Origin: Petrosia ficiformis
Taxonomy: Eukaryota; Porifera; Demospongiae; Haplosclerida; Petrosiidae
Direction: 5' to 3'
DNA length: 64,000 nt
Assembly: GCA_947044365.1 (NCBI GenBank)
Contig: OX345638.1
Coordinates: 7,387,201-7,451,200 of the forward strand
Part shown: positions 62,281-64,000 of the stretch, one piece after another
Numbering within the stretch: the first letter of the stretch is position 1
How the letters are laid out: every line of letters starts with the position of its first letter
Position numbers and translations under genes: made by a program
Notes under the pieces: generated by a model
What the model saw: the letters and a program-made list of their open reading frames with translations, nothing else
Told to the model about the DNA's origin: nothing
Database searches by the model: none

Positions 62281-62599
62281 GTAAAGTTGTTACAGACAGA
62301 CACAGATAGATAGCAGTGTTTCCCACAGGATAAATGTTTATTAAGGGAGCGTGTGTGCATCAGTGGTGCTTGATACTTCTTGGTCAACAATGTTGAATCA
62401 GTATTTTTGTTTTCAGCATAAACTTTAAAATTAAAGGACGGGGGAGCACCACATTATCAGCTTAGTCAACATTTGAATGTGAAGCTGGTCATTAGTTCAC
62501 AGTGCAGTCTGTATGTACAAGTATAGACATTGGGTCAATTATAATTACAATCTAATGAACATAAATTATTATAGGCTAAACATTTAAAGTGTATATATT
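62281..62599. other. Non-coding stretch after P5
   Basis: It follows the mutated donor of P5 exon 2. CAGTGTTTCCCACAGG at 62314 and GGGGGAGCACC near 62443 resemble worn transposon ends, but no matching pair is certain. Confidence 0.4.
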
Positions 62600-62735
62600 A
62601 CTATAGAGTGGTTTTACTGGTAAAGTGACATACTGTTTTGCACTTGGTATCTATCTGTTATAATAATTATACTCCTACAGGTTATTCTTCAGATAGTAGT
62701 TGGCATTTTATGTCACACAGGCACTATCAAATGTG
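62600..62735 (+). pseudogene. Four-transmembrane gene fragment P6
   Basis: The end of exon 1 (GTTTTACTG before GTAAAG at 62620), the small intron and the start of exon 2 (after CCTACAG, reading VILQIVVGILCHTG) are recognisable. The rest is lost. Confidence 0.65.
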
Positions 62736-63061
62736 GTGCAAAATGTTGGCATCATACATACATTCTCTTTCATTCAAATGTTTATTATTCTTGTGTTGGC
62801 TATGATATCTAATATATACGTATGCATGTATATTGCAAATATAACCTAAGCTGCGCTACATCAAATTATTCATAGTAGTATATAAAGTTCTCTTTCTTGC
62901 ATTTATATTTCTAAGGAGGAATCTACTATCTATGAATACAGAGAGTGCGACGTAAATACCTTCATGGAATGCTGCGCATCATTTTATTGTCATATTAGCT
63001 CATTATAATATAATTTGACTTATCTTTGTGGTTATTACATTCATAATATAATACCAATGCA
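62736..63061. other. Non-coding stretch between P6 and P7
   Basis: AT-rich sequence with no repeat or gene that I can recognise. Confidence 0.4.
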
Positions 63062-64000
63062 TTATTGTAAGTAAATTGATGGTGTATTGATATAAACAGT
63101 GGAAGTGTATAATAATAATGAAAGTACAAGTAATCTATACAATGATGACTGATATCTATTGCTATGCATAATCAAATTTTTGAATGTGTCTATACTATAT
63201 ATTGGTTTTGTTGCCAATGGATTTTGTGACAACCGATGTGGGAACAGTAGTGCTGCAATATTATCACCCTTGCTGCTTGATGGCTTGGGTAGTAAATAAA
63301 ATGCCATCCAGGTTGTGAGAAAATCGAATGCAATACAGGTTACGAGAATATTGAATCCAATGACACTTAATAATGTGAAAAACTGAATTGAAAAAGAGAA
63401 TGAATGATTATAACAATAATTATAATAATTAGACACCTACTACAGCGGCTGTTGTACATTGTTTTTGAATGTTCATCATTTTCATTTCCCAAGTTGATGG
63501 CAACTGTAAACAACCACAGAGCAGACACCACATTGAAAATAATATCCTAAAGAGATGATAATTATATAATATTTTTAAAAACTGTTGGAATTGAATGGAA
63601 AGCAGAACTGTCTATCATATGAGACCTATGTTAAGATTACACTTCAATATAAGCTTACCACTGTGAGTGCAGGAATGGGTCCAATGCGCTGACACCAGTG
63701 TGCCCATGCTGCAGCAGTCTGTGAATTTTCATATTCAACATCAACAGCAAGTCTGTCGTGAAACTCATCAGCTTTCTCAATGACAGCTGCACAAGTCCCA
63801 ATTACTATCAAAAGAATAACCTGCAGTAATAAAGTACAAACATGTACAGAGATTGATAACAAAATAGTATGTCGCTTTAGCAGCTTTACCAGTAAAACTC
63901 TTCTTGCAATAATTTCTACTAAGCCTTGCCAGAACCTAAAAGAATAAATTGCTATTGTTGAGCGTGGGATGAAGCAACTCTGTATTTTGGCAGTCAATTG
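63062..64000 (-). pseudogene. Four-transmembrane gene P7 (inverted), lacking TM2; runs off the window
   Basis: Exons on the minus strand: 64000-63890 (partial), 63820-63659, 63546-63441 and 63382 onward. Exon 1 matches the family (SCFIPRSTIAI). Exon 2 is open but 25 codons shorter than in P1: a 2-base insertion plus a deletion removes TM2 and rejoins at IPALTV in frame. Exon 3 has four extra bases near its end, so its phase no longer fits exon 4. Exon 4 keeps FFTLLSVIGFNIL and a diverged Ser-rich tail. Probably dead, although a divergent three-TM protein using another donor cannot be ruled out. Confidence 0.65.

Overview
The window is AT-rich animal DNA. It has short spliced exons with GT-AG introns, many microsatellites built from TACATGTA, ATCC and ATAC, and a dense layer of DNA transposons. 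An ICA1 (ICA69) homologue, CACTA elements carrying a SAM-domain gene and many small hAT MITEs suggest an early-branching invertebrate. A sponge is my best guess, but this is inference.

Layout. 1-2035 (+) holds the last three exons of a gene ending in an SH3 domain. Tail to tail with it, 8090-2344 (-) is a complete five-exon ICA1 homologue, whose introns contain two tRNA-derived SINE-like copies, long microsatellites and two hAT MITEs. Its start lies 249 bp from that of a divergent four-exon gene (8340-9575, +) encoding a four-transmembrane protein of unknown family. That gene is the first of at least nine related copies that fill the rest of the window: P1, P2a, P3a, P2b, P3b, P4, P5, P6 and P7.

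9928-25645 and 25663-42019 are two tandem copies of a segment of about 16 kb. Each holds an unrecognised 367-aa gene (called Q here), a broken second Q, an orphan PKC-like kinase exon, one apparently intact four-TM gene (P2), a retrotransposon integrase relic and one broken four-TM gene (P3). The two copies differ by many indels and one inversion in their left halves, but keep a constant offset over the last 7 kb.

From 42 kb to 64 kb the four-TM family decays. P4 has lost the reading frame of exon 1. P5 is split by a 3.7-kb hAT relic (47652-51336) and by a 10.6-kb CACTA/EnSpm-like element (51494-62142). P6 is a scrap and P7 lies inverted at the right end. The CACTA element carries a nine-exon transposase (-) and a divergent multi-exon SAM-domain gene (+), both damaged, with terminal inverted repeats and GGTATGAA-type subterminal repeats.

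A degenerate copy of ICA1 exon 1 lies just upstream of P4 in the same divergent arrangement as ICA1 and P1. This implies an old duplication of the ICA1/four-TM shared promoter. All calls come from reading the sequence by eye. No homology search or expression data were available.
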